From the NCBI RefSeq assembly GCF_051200875.1, contig NZ_CP195191.1, positions 2,046,001 to 2,110,000 on the forward strand: a DNA stretch of 64,000 bases. The letters are read 5' to 3'. The notes beneath the pieces are model-generated. The model worked only from the letters and a program-made list of their open reading frames with translations. It was not told the origin of the DNA and made no database searches. Positions within the stretch are counted from its first letter, which is position 1, and the number at the start of each line of letters is the position of its first letter. This stretch comes from Pseudotabrizicola sp051200875. GTDB taxonomy: Bacteria; Pseudomonadota; Alphaproteobacteria; Rhodobacterales; Rhodobacteraceae. Position numbers and translations under genes: made by a program. Shown one piece after another: positions 52,453 to 62,055 of the stretch.

Positions 52453-54287
52453 ATTTCCGCCTTCGCAGCCGCCTCACTTGCTTTGGCCTCGGCCACCGCC
52501 TTTGGCCAAAGAGTGATCAGGCGCGTCCCGACAGGATTGGTTTTTGTCTCTTCACTTGGGAAAGACAATACACCCTGCCGCGACACACGGGCAAAGACCA
52601 CAGCCTCGGGATTTGTCTCTCGCCATTTGTTATACCCGAATTCTTCGGTCAGCTTTGTCACACCAAGGGTCCATCCCTCGGCAATCAATTGTTCCAACGC
52701 GGCAAAACTACGCCCTGTCCCAATGCGCTGCCCGCCCAGTTGCGTTCGGATCGCGTGGCGTGCCTCCGTCTCGCGCTCGCGCTCGACCTGCCAGACACAG
52801 TCGCGGCCGAATTCCGGCGCAAGATCCGTCGTCACCAGCGTGTTATAGGCATCGTTATCCGTCATCGCGACAACGACACGATAAGTCAGAAACTCGACCT
52901 TGTTTTCAGCCGCTTCGGAAAGAATGTCGCCGTAATAAGTTGGAATACCTGCACTGCGTGGACGCACAAGGTGCTGATGGTTCGGATCCGCAATCAGCAC
53001 CGGAATCTCGGCCTTTTTCAGCACTTCTGCGAAGGCTGTTGAAAAGCGCGACCCACCGACCAGCAGAACCCCCGGCGCATCGCCACCAGCCAGCCCCAAC
53101 ATGCGGGCAAAGGGTGTCAGGGTGAAGCCATGCAAGACCACCGTCACAGCAACCAACACAAAGGCCAACGGGCCGACCAATTGACCGTCTTCAATTCCAA
53201 GTTCGGCCAAGCGTTGTCCGAAAAGACCCGCGACCGCCACCAAAACCACACCTCGCGGCCCCGTAAAGGCAATCAGCAGGCGCTCATTCCGCGGAATATT
53301 CGTTCCAATCAGCGACACCAGCACTGTCAGCGGGCGCGCAACCAAAACCACCAACGCCACAAACAGAACCGCCCGCCATGTCAGCTGGCCAAGGGCTGCG
53401 AAATCCAAAGAGGCGGCCAGAAGAATGAACACACCCGACACCAGCAAAACCGTAGCGTGCTCCTTGAAACGCCGCAGTTCCTCATAAGACGGCAGGTCCG
53501 CATTGGCGATGACAAGTCCCATGACCGTTACGGCCAAAAGCCCGCTTTCATGCAGGACCGAGTCCGACAGGGCAAAGCTGACCAGCACGGCCGCAAAAAG
53601 CACCGGAACTTTCATATATTCGGGTATGCGTCCCTCGCGGAACAGACGCACCACGCCATACCCTCCGGCCCAGCCGACGATGCCCGCAAAGCCCATCCGC
53701 CACAGCAGATCGAAAACGCCACCAGCCTCCGCGCCGGAATGGCCAAGAACGACGTAGAACGCCGCGACAGCCGCCATCGCGCCAATGGGATCATTCACGA
53801 TCGCTTCCCATTGCAGCAAAGCCGCCGGACGCTTTTGCAGCCGCGCCTGACGCAGCAAGGGCGCAATAACCGTTGGTCCGGTCACGATCATGATGCCACC
53901 AAAGACCGCACTCGCTTCCCAGCCGAGGCCCGCGCCAAAATGAAGGGCAAGCGCCGACATAAGCCAGCCAAGTGGCGCACCAATGACGACCAGCCGCCAG
54001 ACACCGGCCTTTGCATCTCCAAGTTCGTGGAAATTCAAAGTCAGCCCGCCCTCAAACAGAATGATGGCGACGGCCAACCCGATCAGTGGCGAAAGCATTG
54101 CCCCGAATTCAGCACTGGGCTGCAAAAGCCCGAAAACCGGGCCGACAAGAATGCCCGCAACCAGCATCAGCACAATAGCAGGCAATTGCAGGCGCCAAGC
54201 CAACCACTGCGATCCCACACCCAAAAGGCCTACGGCGGCCACTGCCGGGATGATGCCGATTGTTCCTGCCGCAAGTTCAACTGCCAT
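52434..54287 (-). CDS. Cation/proton antiporter with RCK domain (CPA family)
   Basis: A 617-aa transporter. The first 390 residues hold twelve or so spans of a Na+(K+)/H+ exchanger: LPAIVLMLVAGILVGPVFG, ILFEGGLTLNFHEL, IVTGPTVIAPLLRQA and the ion-site stretch WEAIVNDPIGAMAAV (Asn-Asp). A TrkA-N/RCK Rossmann domain follows (about 400-520; GVLLVGGSRFSTAF, IPVLIADPNHQHL, YGDILSEAAE, MTDNDAYN). The C-terminal tail from about 590 is Lys/Ala/Glu-rich. It regulates pH or ion balance; Na+ versus K+ is not decided here. The ATG at 54287 is preferred over a GTG at 54323. Confidence 0.92.
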   Translation of the reverse strand: MAVELAAGTIGIIPAVAAVGLLGVGSQWLAWRLQLPAIVLMLVAGILVGPVFGLLQPSAEFGAMLSPLIGLAVAIILFEGGLTLNFHELGDAKAGVWRLVVIGAPLGWLMSALALHFGAGLGWEASAVFGGIMIVTGPTVIAPLLRQARLQKRPAALLQWEAIVNDPIGAMAAVAAFYVVLGHSGAEAGGVFDLLWRMGFAGIVGWAGGYGVVRLFREGRIPEYMKVPVLFAAVLVSFALSDSVLHESGLLAVTVMGLVIANADLPSYEELRRFKEHATVLLVSGVFILLAASLDFAALGQLTWRAVLFVALVVLVARPLTVLVSLIGTNIPRNERLLIAFTGPRGVVLVAVAGLFGQRLAELGIEDGQLVGPLAFVLVAVTVVLHGFTLTPFARMLGLAGGDAPGVLLVGGSRFSTAFAEVLKKAEIPVLIADPNHQHLVRPRSAGIPTYYGDILSEAAENKVEFLTYRVVVAMTDNDAYNTLVTTDLAPEFGRDCVWQVERERETEARHAIRTQLGGQRIGTGRSFAALEQLIAEGWTLGVTKLTEEFGYNKWRETNPEAVVFARVSRQGVLSFPSEETKTNPVGTRLITLWPKAVAEAKASEAAAKAEMKKAED

Positions 54288-54518
54288 ACTGCCACTGCCC
54301 TTTTCTTGTCGTGGGCTTGCCACTCGTCAATTTCACACCTTCGCCGATACCAGCGATTTCCATTTCAATCAAACTAGGTCACCATTTCCCGCTGACGATG
54401 CTCTCGGACGACGATCGGAACCTTACATATACCGACCGCCGCCAATTGCGCGTTGGCCCGGTTGCCCCAAGCCCGCCCAAGGGCTATCAACACGCAGACG
54501 CAAATCACGAGGTTGCCG

Positions 54519-56042
54519 ATGACCACTGCCCCCAAACCTGTCGTCCTGTGCATTCTTGACGGCTGGGGGATCGGCCCGACCCCAGATTACAATGCCCCAG
54601 CCCTTGCCAAGACGCCGACTTTCGACGCGCTGATGGCCACTTGTCCCAATGCCACGCTCACGACCTTTGGCCCCGATGTCGGGCTTCCCAAAGGGCAAAT
54701 GGGCAATTCCGAGGTGGGTCACACAAACATAGGTGCGGGTCGCGTTGTCGCGATGGACCTGGGGGCAATTGATCTGGCCGTTGAAGACGGAAGTTTTGCC
54801 CGGAACGAGGCACTTTTACACTTCGTCAAGACCGTAAAAGCCAAAGGCGGCACCGCACATCTGATGGGCGTCGTCTCGGATGGCGGCGTTCACGGTCACA
54901 TCAACCACGTGATTGCAGCCTGCAAGGCGATCACCGAACAGGGTGTTCCAGTCGCGCTTCACGCCATCACCGATGGCCGCGATGTTGCCCCCTCCTCTGC
55001 CGCGGCATTTGTCGCAACCTTGACCAAGTCCCTTCCCGCCGGCGCAAAGGTCGCGACCGTGATCGGACGTTATTGGGCTATGGATCGTGACAACCGTTGG
55101 GAACGCGTCAGACGCGCCTATGCCGCCATGGTCAAGGGCGAGGGCGACAAGGCCGCGACCGCAGATCAGGCCGTCGCCGACAATTATGCGGCCGGAAAAA
55201 CCGACGAATTCATCGAACCCACCGTGATCGGTTCCTATACTGGGGCCAAGGATGGTGATGGCTACTTCTGTCTGAATTTCCGCGCCGACCGCGCCCGTGA
55301 AATCCTTGCCGCTATTGGCGATCCAGCCTTTGACGCCTTTGAAACCGGCGCCCGACCCGCATGGTCCGCGCTTCTTGGCATGGTCGAATATTCCGACAGC
55401 CACAACGGTTACATGCAAACCGCTTTCCCAAAGCGCAACATCGTGAATTGCCTTGGCGAATGGGTCTCCAAGCATGGGCGCAGCCAGTTTCGTCTGGCCG
55501 AGACCGAAAAATACCCGCATGTCACGTTCTTCCTGAACGGCGGGCGCGAAGTCAGTTTTGATGGCGAAGACCGCTTCATGCCGAAATCGCCCAAAGTAGC
55601 GACCTACGATTTGCAGCCGGAAATGTCGGCTCCCGAAGTCAGCGACAAATTGGTCGAAGCCATCGAAAAGCAGTACGACCTGATTGTCGTGAACTTTGCC
55701 AATCCGGATATGGTTGGCCATACCGGCATTCTAGAGGCCGCAATCAAGGCCTGTGAATCCGTTGACGCCGGGCTTGGCCGCACGGTCGAAGCTCTCCGGA
55801 AAGTCGGCGGGGCCATGATCGTTACGGCAGATCACGGCAATTGCGAACAGATGTGGGATCCGGTGACCAACGGCCCGCATACGGCCCATACTGTGAACCC
55901 AGTTCCTGTGATCCTGTTCGGCGGCCCCAAAGACGCAAAGCTGCGTCAAGGTGGACGACTTGCGGATCTTGCGCCAACGCTGCTTGATCTGATGGGCCTG
56001 CCTCAACCCTCCGAAATGACCGGGCTTTCTCTTTTGAAATGA
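54519..56042 (+). CDS. gpmI: 2,3-bisphosphoglycerate-independent phosphoglycerate mutase
   Basis: Glycolytic mutase interconverting 3- and 2-phosphoglycerate with two Mn ions. 507 aa, full length. The catalytic Ser is in MGNSEVGHTN near residue 62; DGWGIG at 14-19 and DHGNCEQM near 430 supply metal ligands, HTAHTVNPVP the C-terminal His. GAGG precedes the ATG at 54519; an in-frame codon at 54453 is outside the family. The stop overlaps the next gene (ATGA), so the two are coupled. Confidence 0.98.
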   Translation: MTTAPKPVVLCILDGWGIGPTPDYNAPALAKTPTFDALMATCPNATLTTFGPDVGLPKGQMGNSEVGHTNIGAGRVVAMDLGAIDLAVEDGSFARNEALLHFVKTVKAKGGTAHLMGVVSDGGVHGHINHVIAACKAITEQGVPVALHAITDGRDVAPSSAAAFVATLTKSLPAGAKVATVIGRYWAMDRDNRWERVRRAYAAMVKGEGDKAATADQAVADNYAAGKTDEFIEPTVIGSYTGAKDGDGYFCLNFRADRAREILAAIGDPAFDAFETGARPAWSALLGMVEYSDSHNGYMQTAFPKRNIVNCLGEWVSKHGRSQFRLAETEKYPHVTFFLNGGREVSFDGEDRFMPKSPKVATYDLQPEMSAPEVSDKLVEAIEKQYDLIVVNFANPDMVGHTGILEAAIKACESVDAGLGRTVEALRKVGGAMIVTADHGNCEQMWDPVTNGPHTAHTVNPVPVILFGGPKDAKLRQGGRLADLAPTLLDLMGLPQPSEMTGLSLLK

Positions 56043-57151
56043 TCCGAAGCGCGATCCTTTCCCTCTGTCTTTTGCTGGCCCAACCCGTTGCGGCCCAATC
56101 GGTTGCAGATGAGGCTGCGGCGGCCTCTGCCGATCTGAAACAAGCCGTCGCCGATCTGCAAGAGGCAAAAGGCGCGCGTGACCGCGTGGCCGCCCTGACG
56201 CGAACGATCCGCGCCTACGAAGACGGGCTCGCGGCCCTGCGCGAAGCATTGCGTCAGGCGCATCTGCGCGAGGCCACGCTTGATTTGCAGTTTCAGGCGA
56301 AACGGGATTCAGTCGCGCAATTGCTGGGCGTTCTCAGCCAACTCGAAGCCCGCCCCGGGCCTCTGTTACTTCTGCATCCGTCCGGCCCGTTGGGAACCGT
56401 TCGCTCAGCCATGATGCTGGCCGATGTTACGCCTGCTCTTCAGGCCGAGGCGGAAAAGCTGCGCGCAGAGCTGACGGAACTCCAAGAACTTCGCACGCTT
56501 CAACAAGCGGCCGGGGAAACGCTTGCTTCTGGCCTCGCCACCGCGCAAGACGCCAGAACAGCCCTTAGCCAAGCGATTTCAGACCGATCAGAATTGCCGA
56601 AACGCTTTACTGAAGACCCAGAAACGCTGCGGGCCCTGCTGGAAAGCGCCGATACTCTTGAGGCCTTCGCCACGGGCCTCACCTTGGACGATTACCAGCC
56701 CCAGGAATTCGTCGACGCCAAGGGACGCTTGCCTCTTCCTGTCATGGGAACATTGTTGCTGCGCCCAGATGAGGCTGATGCAGCAGGGGTTCGAAAGCCG
56801 GGTGTCACATTGGCCACACGGGCAACCGCCTTGGTCACAACACCTTGGCCCGCCACTTTGCGCTATCGCGGCCCACTTCTCGACTACGGAAATGTGATCG
56901 TTTTGGAACCCGGTGGGGGCTATCTTCTGATCCTTGCCGGGCTAGACATTGTTTATGGAGAAGTTGGCGAAGTCTTGGCTGCTGGCGCACCCTTGGGCCT
57001 GATGGGCGGTGGGGAACCCGGAGTTGCCGACTTTCTGGCCTCGGCGCAAGAAGGTGGTGGCGCCCAAGGTTCAGAAACGCTTTATATGGAACTCAGAAAG
57101 GGCGCAGACCCGGTTGACCCGACCGAATGGTTCGCCGCACTGAAGGAATAG
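56039..57151 (+). CDS. envC: EnvC-like murein hydrolase activator
   Basis: A 370-aa periplasmic protein. Signal peptide MIRSAILSLCLLLAQPVAA, then a coiled-coil region (about 22-200) rich in Ala/Leu/Glu, and a LytM/M23 domain from about 240 (VKPGVTLATRATALV, DYGNVIVLEPGGGYLLILAG). The Zn ligands are lost: the usual HxH end reads TLYMELRKG, and YLLILAG stands for TLYAHL. This is the degenerate LytM of EnvC, which activates amidases at the septum rather than cutting murein itself. Lies between gpmI and ctpA, as in many alphaproteobacteria. Confidence 0.9.
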   Translation: MIRSAILSLCLLLAQPVAAQSVADEAAAASADLKQAVADLQEAKGARDRVAALTRTIRAYEDGLAALREALRQAHLREATLDLQFQAKRDSVAQLLGVLSQLEARPGPLLLLHPSGPLGTVRSAMMLADVTPALQAEAEKLRAELTELQELRTLQQAAGETLASGLATAQDARTALSQAISDRSELPKRFTEDPETLRALLESADTLEAFATGLTLDDYQPQEFVDAKGRLPLPVMGTLLLRPDEADAAGVRKPGVTLATRATALVTTPWPATLRYRGPLLDYGNVIVLEPGGGYLLILAGLDIVYGEVGEVLAAGAPLGLMGGGEPGVADFLASAQEGGGAQGSETLYMELRKGADPVDPTEWFAALKE

Positions 57152-57160
57152 GACGACGGA

Positions 57161-58507
57161 ATGAAGAAAGTCGCAATGGCCGTCTTGGGCGGAACAGTCG
57201 CCGGAGCCCTTCTGACCACACAGGTCGCAGGCCCCCTGATCGCTCAGGAAAACGCGCGCAATGCCAATGTCTATGAACAGCTTGACCTGTTCGGCGACAT
57301 CTTCGAACGCGTCCGCGCCCAGTATGTCGAGGAAGTCGACAGCCAAAAGCTGATCGAAGCAGCGATCAACGGCATGTTGACCTCGCTTGATCCACATTCC
57401 AACTACATGGCCGCGGATGATTTCTCGGACATGCGCGTGCAGACCCGCGGCGAATTCGGCGGTCTTGGCATCGAGGTCACGCAGGAAGAAGGCTTTATCA
57501 AAGTCGTCTCGCCAATGGATGACACCCCGGCGGACGAGGCCGGGATCGAAGCGGGCGATTTCATCACCCATGTCGATGGCGAGTCGGTTTTGGGCCTTTC
57601 GCTCGATCAGGCCGTTGACAAGATGCGTGGTCCGGTCGGATCAGAAATCATCATCACCGTCGTGCGGGAAGGTGTTGCTGATCCGTTCGATGTCTCAATC
57701 ATCCGTGACACCATCAAACTGACAGCCGTTCGTTCGCGCGCCGTAGGCAATACGGTCGTCCTGCGGATCACCACCTTCAATGACCAGACCTATCCGGGCT
57801 TGGAAGAAAACCTTGCCAAAGAAGTCGCAGCCCTTGGCGGCATCGACAATGTCGATGGTTTCGTGGTCGACCTTCGCAACAACCCCGGCGGCCTTCTGAC
57901 ACAGGCGATCAAAGTGTCGGACGCCTTCCTTGAAACCGGCGAAATCGTTTCGACCCGTGGTCGTTCGGCCGCTGATGGCGAACGGGTGAATGCCGCACCG
58001 GGCGATCTGGCACAGGGCAAGCCGATCGTTGTGCTGGTCAATGGCGGCTCTGCTTCTGCATCCGAAATCGTGTCCGGCGCCCTGCAAGACCACCGCCGCG
58101 CCATTGTCGTCGGCACCAAGACCTTTGGCAAAGGCTCGGTCCAGACCATCATCCCGCTCCGCGGCGATGGAGCCATGCGGCTGACCACAGCGCGCTATTA
58201 CACCCCTTCGGGCCGTTCGATTCAGGCGCTTGGGGTGATGCCCGATATCGTGGTGAACCAGCCGGCCCGCGACCCGAATGCCGCTGAAAAGCCCGAGGAA
58301 GAAACCAGCGCCGCCCGCAAGCAAACCACCGAGGCCGATCTGCGCGGCGTCTTGTCGAATGACTCGATGACCGAGGACGAGCGCAAGCTTCTGGAAGAAG
58401 AGCGCGCCCGCACCGAAGAAACGGCCAAGCTGCGCGACGAAGATTATCAGCTGGCCTATGCCGTCGACATCATCCGCGGCTTGGCCGTGGTTTCTGTCAA
58501 ACCCTGA
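57161..58507 (+). CDS. ctpA: S41 carboxyl-terminal processing protease
   Basis: A 448-aa periplasmic protease. A hydrophobic N-terminus (signal or anchor, MKKVAMAVLGGTVAGALLTT) is followed by a PDZ domain (about 95-170; GLGIEVTQEEGFIKVVSPM, AGIEAGDFITHVDG) and the S41 domain: VDLRNNPGG near 240, catalytic Ser in NGGSASASEIV near 307, catalytic Lys in TKTFGKGSVQT near 332. The last 70 residues are charged and helical. Encoded 9 bp after envC; together they may control cell-wall hydrolases in division. Confidence 0.95.
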   Translation: MKKVAMAVLGGTVAGALLTTQVAGPLIAQENARNANVYEQLDLFGDIFERVRAQYVEEVDSQKLIEAAINGMLTSLDPHSNYMAADDFSDMRVQTRGEFGGLGIEVTQEEGFIKVVSPMDDTPADEAGIEAGDFITHVDGESVLGLSLDQAVDKMRGPVGSEIIITVVREGVADPFDVSIIRDTIKLTAVRSRAVGNTVVLRITTFNDQTYPGLEENLAKEVAALGGIDNVDGFVVDLRNNPGGLLTQAIKVSDAFLETGEIVSTRGRSAADGERVNAAPGDLAQGKPIVVLVNGGSASASEIVSGALQDHRRAIVVGTKTFGKGSVQTIIPLRGDGAMRLTTARYYTPSGRSIQALGVMPDIVVNQPARDPNAAEKPEEETSAARKQTTEADLRGVLSNDSMTEDERKLLEEERARTEETAKLRDEDYQLAYAVDIIRGLAVVSVKP

Positions 58508-58557
58508 CCTTCTGAAGGGCGGCGTGACCTTTCGGCCCGCCGCCCGGACATCCATTC

Positions 58558-59049
58558 ATGACGATCGATCCGAATAGCCTCCCCTATCGCCCTTGCGTTG
58601 GCGTGGTGCTGATCAATACCGATGGCAAGATCTGGGCCGGCCAGCGCATCGATGCGCCCGCCGGCACAGCCGCATGGCAAATGCCGCAAGGTGGGATTGA
58701 CGAGGGCGAAAAGCCGCGGGAGGCCGCTTACCGGGAACTCTGGGAAGAGACCGGCGTCACACGCGACCTGGTTGAGTTCATCGGGAAGACACATGGTTGG
58801 GTGAATTATGACCTGCCACCCGAACTTTTGGGCAAAGTCTGGAAAGGCAAGTATCGCGGCCAAAAGCAGAAATGGTTTCTGTTTCGCTATCTGGGCCGCG
58901 ATGACCAGATCATCATCGACCGCGAGCATCCGGAGTTTTCCGAATGGAAGTGGATCGGGGCAGAAGAAATGGTCGCCTCAATCGTCCCGTTCAAACGCGC
59001 GGTCTATGAGGAAGTGGTCAAAGCCTTCCGGGCGCATCTGGCAGATTGA
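58558..59049 (+). CDS. rppH: RNA pyrophosphohydrolase
   Basis: A 163-aa Nudix enzyme removing pyrophosphate from RNA 5' ends before decay. YRPCVGVVLINTDGKIWAG at the start, WQMPQGGIDEGE leading the Nudix box with REAAYRELWEETGV, then the RppH signature WVNYDLPPEL and YRGQKQKWFLFRYLG. Located 50 bp after ctpA. The downstream region holds a repeat whose first hairpin may terminate transcription. Confidence 0.97.
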   Translation: MTIDPNSLPYRPCVGVVLINTDGKIWAGQRIDAPAGTAAWQMPQGGIDEGEKPREAAYRELWEETGVTRDLVEFIGKTHGWVNYDLPPELLGKVWKGKYRGQKQKWFLFRYLGRDDQIIIDREHPEFSEWKWIGAEEMVASIVPFKRAVYEEVVKAFRAHLAD

Positions 59050-59072
59050 GACGGACCACGCCGGACACTCGC

Positions 59073-59154
59073 AAGGGGGCTCTGCCCCCTTGTCGCATTT
59101 TGGCAAGGGCCAAAATGCTGACCCCCGGGATATTTGAGCCAAGATAAAGGAAGG
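59073..59154 (+). repeat. Intergenic repeat, copy C
   Basis: CAAGGGGGC-TCT-GCCCCCTTG (59072-59092) is followed by a second hairpin ATTTTGGC-AAGG-GCCAAAAT (59097-59116) and GACCCCCGGGATATTTGAGCCAAGATAAAGGAAG. Same plan as copies A and B at 8552-8627 and 8789-8860, with a different middle hairpin. The first hairpin may act as the rppH terminator. Confidence 0.7.
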
Positions 59155-59211
59155 CACGGAAGGCCTGCGGCGGTGTGATGGGGTGAAGCCCTCTCCCCGG
59201 CAGGGCCGCCG

Positions 59212-59236
59212 AGAGGGGGCTCGATGCCCCCCGAGG
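59212..59236. terminator. Hairpin after the UbiH-family gene
   Basis: GAGAGGGGGC-TCGAT-GCCCCCCGAG: 6-8 bp of GC stem with no strong U-run, placed 22 bp after the stop of the minus-strand hydroxylase gene. Probably a weak terminator or transcript 3' end. Confidence 0.45.
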
Positions 59237-59257
59237 TGGCAGCCGCCCGACGTATCC

Positions 59258-60487
59258 TCAGATCGGTTGTCCGTTCAGCAGTTTCGGCAAGTCGCCTGTC
59301 AGACCCGCCGCTTGGCGCATGAAGCCACGGCGCAGGCCGGGAATGGCCGAAACCATCCCCATGCCCAGATCGCGACCAAGGCGAAGGATCGGATTGTCAT
59401 TTGAAAACAGACGGTTGACCGCATCCATACCCAAGGCCAGTGTGGTCGCATCAAACCTTCGCCAGCGCTGATAGCGTTCCAGCACGTCAATGGCGCCAAT
59501 GTCTTCGCCCCGGCGCGTGGCCTCAATCACAACCTCGGCCAAAGCAGCCACATCCCGCAGGCCCAGATTAAGCCCTTGCCCGGCAATCGGGTGCACGCCA
59601 TGCGCGGCATCGCCAACCAAAGCCAAGCGGGGCATCACAAACTTCTCAGCAAGGCTCAGCGTCAGCGGATAAGTGAACCGCGCACCGGCAAGTTTGATCT
59701 CACCAAGGAAATCGCCAAACCTTGGGCGCAATGCCTGCAGGTACCCCTCATCCTCCAAGGCTTGGATCGCGGCGGCAGAGGCATCCGTCTCACTCCAAAC
59801 GATCGAAGAATGATGCCCACCCGGAAGTGGCAGAATGGCCAAGGGTCCAGACGGCATGAAGAATTGCTGCGCAGTGCCTTCGTGGTTCTTTTCGTGCCAA
59901 ATCGCCGTGACAAGGGCCGTTTGGCCATAGCCCCAGCCCTGACGGCGGATGCCCGCACGGGACGCCACGCCTGATCCACGGCCATCGCATCCCACCAAAA
60001 GCCGTGCCGAAAGAACGCGGCCAGAGCCGAGGGTCACCACGACGCCTTCTGCACCGATCTCTTGCCCTGTGACCGTTTCGCCGGACATCAGGGTCACATT
60101 GGGCTCAGCCTCCATCGCCTCTAGAAAAGCGCGATAGAGATGCCGGTCTTCCAGCATAAAGCCCATCGGGCCTTCCTCGATCTCGGCACTGTCGAAATGC
60201 AGAAACCAAGGCGCGGCGCCGTGGCCCGCATGGCCATCGCTCGCCTTGATCTGGCGCATCGGCTGTGCCTTGTCGGCTACCTTGTCCCAGACCCGGATCA
60301 CTTGCAGCAAACGCCGCGAGGCGAGGGCCAGCGCATAGGCCCGTCCATCAAAGCCTGCCTCTGCCCGTGCCGGGGCCGGACGGGCATCGACCACGGTCAC
60401 CCGCAGCCCCCCTTGCGCCAAAGCCAAGGCCAAGGCCGGGCCATTCAAGCCGCCGCCCGCAATCACGATATCTGCATCACGTTCCAT
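59258..60487 (-). CDS. UbiH/UbiF/COQ6-type FAD monooxygenase
   Basis: A 409-aa flavin hydroxylase of ubiquinone biosynthesis type. FAD motifs: IVIAGGGLNGPALALALAQ at the start (GxGxxG), the DG segment LLVGCDGRGSGVAS near 160, and GDAAHGVHPIAGQGLNLGLRDV near 288, the signature of this family. VVDARPAP ends the second FAD strand. It hydroxylates a ring position of the polyprenyl intermediate; which of C1, C5 or C6 cannot be told by eye. The ATG at 60487 fits the family; an upstream ATG at 60523 has a better ribosome site (AGGA) and adds 12 residues. Divergent from the amidase gene. Confidence 0.9.
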   Translation of the reverse strand: MERDADIVIAGGGLNGPALALALAQGGLRVTVVDARPAPARAEAGFDGRAYALALASRRLLQVIRVWDKVADKAQPMRQIKASDGHAGHGAAPWFLHFDSAEIEEGPMGFMLEDRHLYRAFLEAMEAEPNVTLMSGETVTGQEIGAEGVVVTLGSGRVLSARLLVGCDGRGSGVASRAGIRRQGWGYGQTALVTAIWHEKNHEGTAQQFFMPSGPLAILPLPGGHHSSIVWSETDASAAAIQALEDEGYLQALRPRFGDFLGEIKLAGARFTYPLTLSLAEKFVMPRLALVGDAAHGVHPIAGQGLNLGLRDVAALAEVVIEATRRGEDIGAIDVLERYQRWRRFDATTLALGMDAVNRLFSNDNPILRLGRDLGMGMVSAIPGLRRGFMRQAAGLTGDLPKLLNGQPI

Positions 60488-60570
60488 AGCCGCCAATATG
60501 GCGCAACAGGCGGGATTGTCCATGTGCCGTCCTGCCGCTACCGTGCCGTGAAAGCCAAAGGGAGCATGGC

Positions 60571-61902
60571 ATGTCAAAGACTTGGGCAAATATGACGGCC
60601 GCAGAATTGGGGGCGGAAATCGAAGCAGGGCGGATCAATCCGGTTTCGCTTTGCGAAATGCAGTTAGAGGCCATTGAACGGCATCCGCTGCGAGACCGCA
60701 TCTATGCCCGCGTCATGCCCAATCGCAGCCGCGCCGAGGCGATGGCCGCCACCGGGCGCGCAAGGGCGGGCCTAAGACGAGGTCCGCTGGACGGGGTTCC
60801 GATCAGTTGGAAAGACAATTTCGACACCGCTGGCCGTCAGACCGAGGCTGGTTCTGCCCTGCTGAAGGACCGGATGCCGACAGCTGATGCCGAAGTGCTG
60901 CGGATGGCCACGCTGCAAGGCACAGTCTGTCTGGGCAAGACCCACATGTCTGAACTGGCTTTCTCTGGTCTGGGACTGAACCCGGTGACAGCGACCCCGC
61001 CCTGCATCAATGACGACGATGCGGTTGCCGGCGGTTCCTCCTCGGGCGCGGCGACCTCGGTCGCCAATGGGCTGGCCCCTGCGGCCATCGGCACAGATAC
61101 AGGCGGATCGGTCCGGATTCCCGCCGCATGGAATGATCTGGTTGGGGTGAAAACCTCTCTGGGCCGCCTGTCCTGCAAAGGGGTCGTTCCACTCTGTGAG
61201 ATGTTCGACACCGTCGGCCCCCTTGCCCATACGGTTGAAGATTGCGCGCTCTTGTTCGCGGCTCTGTCCGGAACAGCAGCCCCCGACCTCAAGGGCGCAA
61301 GCCTGACCGGGACGCGCCTTCTTGTTCTTGAAACCGTGGCCTTTGACGACATCCGCGACCGCCCGGCCCAAGGGTTTGACGATGCCATTGCGCGGTTGGC
61401 GCGGGCCGGGGCACGCATCGAACGCGGCAGCTTTTCGCTGCTTGCCGAGGCGATGGCGATGGCTGGGCCGCTGTTTACAGCCGAAGCCTATGGCATCTGG
61501 CGAGACAAGATCGAGGCCGCGCCGGACAAGATGTTCCGCCCGATCCTTGAGCGGTTCCGCACGGGGGCCGATGTGAAGGCCGCCGATTATGTGGCGGGTT
61601 GGCGCCGATTGCACCAGATCCGCGCCGCATGGAAAGACCAGATGTCGGCCTATGACGCGGTGCTTGTCCCGACCTCTCCGATCCTGCCGCCGAATGCACA
61701 GCGCCTTATGACGGACAACGCCTATTATGTGACCGAGAACCTTCTGGCCCTGCGCAACACCCGCATCGGCAACCTTATGGACCAATGCGTCGCGACTTTG
61801 CCCACTACGCAACCCTCTTGCGGGCTGTCGATCATGACCCCACCCGGCACCGAAGAACGGCTGTTGGTGCTGGCAGCCGCAGCGGAACACGCCTTGCGAT
61901 AG
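60571..61902 (+). CDS. Amidase signature family enzyme
   Basis: A 443-aa amidase. The Ser-cisSer-Lys triad is visible: Lys in PISWKDNFDT near residue 80, cis-Ser in GGSSSGAATSVA near 155 and the nucleophile Ser in TDTGGSVRIPA near 177. Length is that of plain amidases rather than GatA (about 490). Substrate unknown; candidates include short amides, aryl amides or indole acetamide. Not part of a gatCAB set here. AAAGGGAG precedes the ATG. Encoded between a UbiH-family gene and a DapC-type aminotransferase gene. Confidence 0.88.
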   Translation: MSKTWANMTAAELGAEIEAGRINPVSLCEMQLEAIERHPLRDRIYARVMPNRSRAEAMAATGRARAGLRRGPLDGVPISWKDNFDTAGRQTEAGSALLKDRMPTADAEVLRMATLQGTVCLGKTHMSELAFSGLGLNPVTATPPCINDDDAVAGGSSSGAATSVANGLAPAAIGTDTGGSVRIPAAWNDLVGVKTSLGRLSCKGVVPLCEMFDTVGPLAHTVEDCALLFAALSGTAAPDLKGASLTGTRLLVLETVAFDDIRDRPAQGFDDAIARLARAGARIERGSFSLLAEAMAMAGPLFTAEAYGIWRDKIEAAPDKMFRPILERFRTGADVKAADYVAGWRRLHQIRAAWKDQMSAYDAVLVPTSPILPPNAQRLMTDNAYYVTENLLALRNTRIGNLMDQCVATLPTTQPSCGLSIMTPPGTEERLLVLAAAAEHALR

Positions 61903-62055
61903 CCAACAGCCCCAGAGGACAGAACGTACAGGGCGAAAAAGCCACAATCGGCGTGGTCTAACCCATCAGGATAGCGCGTTTTTCTGGACCTAGCGCAGCC
62001 TGATCGCTAAGCTTGCTCAAAACGGGGCGATACGACCCCGATGCACGAGGCAGTT

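Noticed and set aside
53130..54377. 415-codon plus-strand frame opposite the antiporter
   Set aside because: Extremely His/Gln/Arg-rich, not protein-like, lies fully over the antiporter gene.
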